Shown: one piece after another, positions 5,440-6,305 of the stretch | Layout: every line of letters starts with the position of its first letter | Position numbering within the stretch: position 1 is the stretch's first letter | Source of the DNA: Modestobacter sp. | Lineage (GTDB): Bacteria > Actinomycetota > Actinomycetes > Mycobacteriales > Geodermatophilaceae | DNA: 6,305 bases | Direction of reading: 5' to 3' | NCBI GenBank assembly: GCA_025965775.1 | Contig: JAOPWG010000461.1 | Coordinates: forward strand, 1-6,305 | Program-made: the position numbers and the translations under genes | The notes under the pieces: model-generated | Seen by the model: only the letters and a program-made list of their open reading frames with translations | Told to the model about the DNA's origin: nothing | Database searches by the model: none

Positions 5440-6305
5440 TCAGGCGTCGGGGAGCAGCAGGACCTTGCCGATGTGGTCGCTGGCCTCCAGCAGCGCGTGC
5501 GCCTCGCCGGCCCGCGACATCGGCAGCCGGCGGTCCACGATCGGGCGGACGACGCCGCGCTCGACGTCGGGCCACACGTCGTGCCGCACGGCCGCGATGA
5601 TCTCGGCCTTGCCGCCCGGTCCGGTCGCCGGCCGGGAGCGCAGCGTCGTCGCGGCGATCGAGGCCCGCTTGCGCATGAGCACGCCCAGGTCGAGCTCGGC
5701 CCTGGTGCCGCCCTGCATGCCGATGCCGACCAGCCGGCCGCCGCCGGCCAGCACGTCGACGTTCCGGGCCAGGTACGTGGCGCCCATGATGTCCAGGACG
5801 ACGTCCGCGCCGTGCCCATCGGTGGCGCTCATGACCCGCTCGACGAAGTCCTCGTCCCGGTAGTTCACCAGGATCTCGGCACCCAGTTCCCGGCAGAAGG
5901 CGAGCTTCTCCGCGCTGCCGGCCGTGGTCGCCACCCGGGCCCCGGCCCGCACCGCGAGCTGGATGGCCATCGTGCCGATGCCGCTGCCTCCACCGTGCAC
6001 GAGGAAGACCTCGCCCTCGCGCAGCCCGGCCAGCATGAACACGTTGGACCAGACGGTGCAGGTCACCTCGGGGAGCGCGGCCGCGGTGGCCAGCTCGACG
6101 CCCGAGGGGCGGGGGAGCAGCTGCCCGGCCGGAACGGCGACCCGCTCGGCGTACCCGCCTCCGGCCAGCAGCGCGCAGACCTCGTCGCCGACCGACCAGC
6201 CGGTCACCCCGGGGCCGACCTCGCTGATGATGCCGCTGCACTCCAGGCCGAGCACCTCGCTGGCGCCCGGGGGCGGCGGGTAGTGGCCCTGCCGCTGCAG
6301 CAGGT
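5440..6305 (-). CDS. NAD(P)H quinone oxidoreductase, PIG3/zeta-crystallin type (MDR superfamily), N-terminus outside window (Rv3777-like)
   Basis: Partial gene on the minus strand; the stop is at 5440-5442 and the reading frame stays open to the right edge, giving 287 residues of an expected ~325. The first residues in view, LLQRQGHYPPPPGASEVLGLE, are the PIG3 (TP53I3)-type quinone oxidoreductase signature, so the GTG at 6255 that could pass as a start is internal. Further along come PGVTGWSVGDEVCALLAGGGYAE, ATAAALPEVTCTVW, the Rossmann NADPH loop VHGGGSGIGTMAIQLA (codons spanning about 5953-6000), ATTAGSAEKLAF for cofactor ribose/phosphate contact, and DVVLDIMGATYLARN. The catalytic-zinc ligand set of alcohol dehydrogenases is not seen, as expected for this branch, which reduces quinones or other enones with NADPH in the cytosol. 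The true substrate is unknown. Convergent with the PLP gene with a 7-bp gap. Confidence 0.93.
   Translation of the reverse strand, partial: LLQRQGHYPPPPGASEVLGLECSGIISEVGPGVTGWSVGDEVCALLAGGGYAERVAVPAGQLLPRPSGVELATAAALPEVTCTVWSNVFMLAGLREGEVFLVHGGGSGIGTMAIQLAVRAGARVATTAGSAEKLAFCRELGAEILVNYRDEDFVERVMSATDGHGADVVLDIMGATYLARNVDVLAGGGRLVGIGMQGGTRAELDLGVLMRKRASIAATTLRSRPATGPGGKAEIIAAVRHDVWPDVERGVVRPIVDRRLPMSRAGEAHALLEASDHIGKVLLLPDA

Noticed and set aside
4218..5819. A 533-codon minus-strand frame over the PLP gene and the end of the oxidoreductase
   Set aside because: It has no recognisable family sequence and overlaps two clearly real genes. It is open only because of GC bias.
6253..6255. GTG 6255 as the start of the quinone oxidoreductase
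   Set aside because: The frame stays open to the window edge and encodes conserved family sequence (LLQRQGHYPPPPGAS) upstream of this codon, so it is internal.

Overview
The window looks like a chromosomal segment of a high-GC actinobacterium that has a 20S proteasome. The evidence is the strong G/C bias at third codon positions, GTG starts, a typical actinobacterial TANNNT promoter, and a gene for the bacterial proteasome activator Bpa, which occurs only in actinobacteria. The gene order matches the Mycobacterium tuberculosis Rv3777-Rv3778c-Rv3780 neighbourhood in part. Genus cannot be fixed from this sequence; a Geodermatophilaceae or Pseudonocardiales relative is a guess.

Left half (1-3518, + strand): the 3' part of an operon for an adenosylcobalamin-dependent diol/glycerol dehydratase. 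In order it holds the C-terminal part of the large subunit (pduC type, cut by the window edge), the medium subunit (pduD type), and the large (pduG/ddrA type) and small (pduH/ddrB type) subunits of the dehydratase reactivase. The junctions are very tight (3 nt gap, 1 nt gap, 4 nt overlap), which indicates one transcript with coupled translation. The enzyme turns 1,2-propanediol or glycerol into an aldehyde. The reactivase removes damaged cofactor from enzyme that has inactivated itself, using ATP. The gene for the dehydratase small subunit (pduE type), which normally sits between medium subunit and reactivase, is absent. The medium subunit also lacks the N-terminal helix that targets PduD to a bacterial microcompartment, so the enzyme is probably cytosolic. 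An 11-bp-stem hairpin lies in the last codons of the operon.

Right half (3546-6305): a housekeeping-like block with three genes in alternating orientation. These are bpa (- strand, ATP-independent proteasome activator ending in the GQYL proteasome-docking motif), a class V PLP-dependent 'cysteine desulfurase-like' protein (+ strand), and a PIG3-type quinone oxidoreductase/zinc-free alcohol dehydrogenase-like protein (- strand, N-terminus beyond the window). bpa and the PLP gene are divergent across a 111-bp intergenic region. That region carries a leaderless-type promoter for the PLP gene and an 18-bp perfect palindrome. The PLP gene and the oxidoreductase converge with 7 bp between stops.

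The two halves appear functionally unrelated. The dehydratase operon ends 27 bp from the stop of bpa and looks like an accessory catabolic unit set next to a conserved locus. No RNA genes, insertion sequences, CRISPR arrays or riboswitches were seen. The operon's promoter lies outside the window. No stretch over 300 bases lacks a gene.
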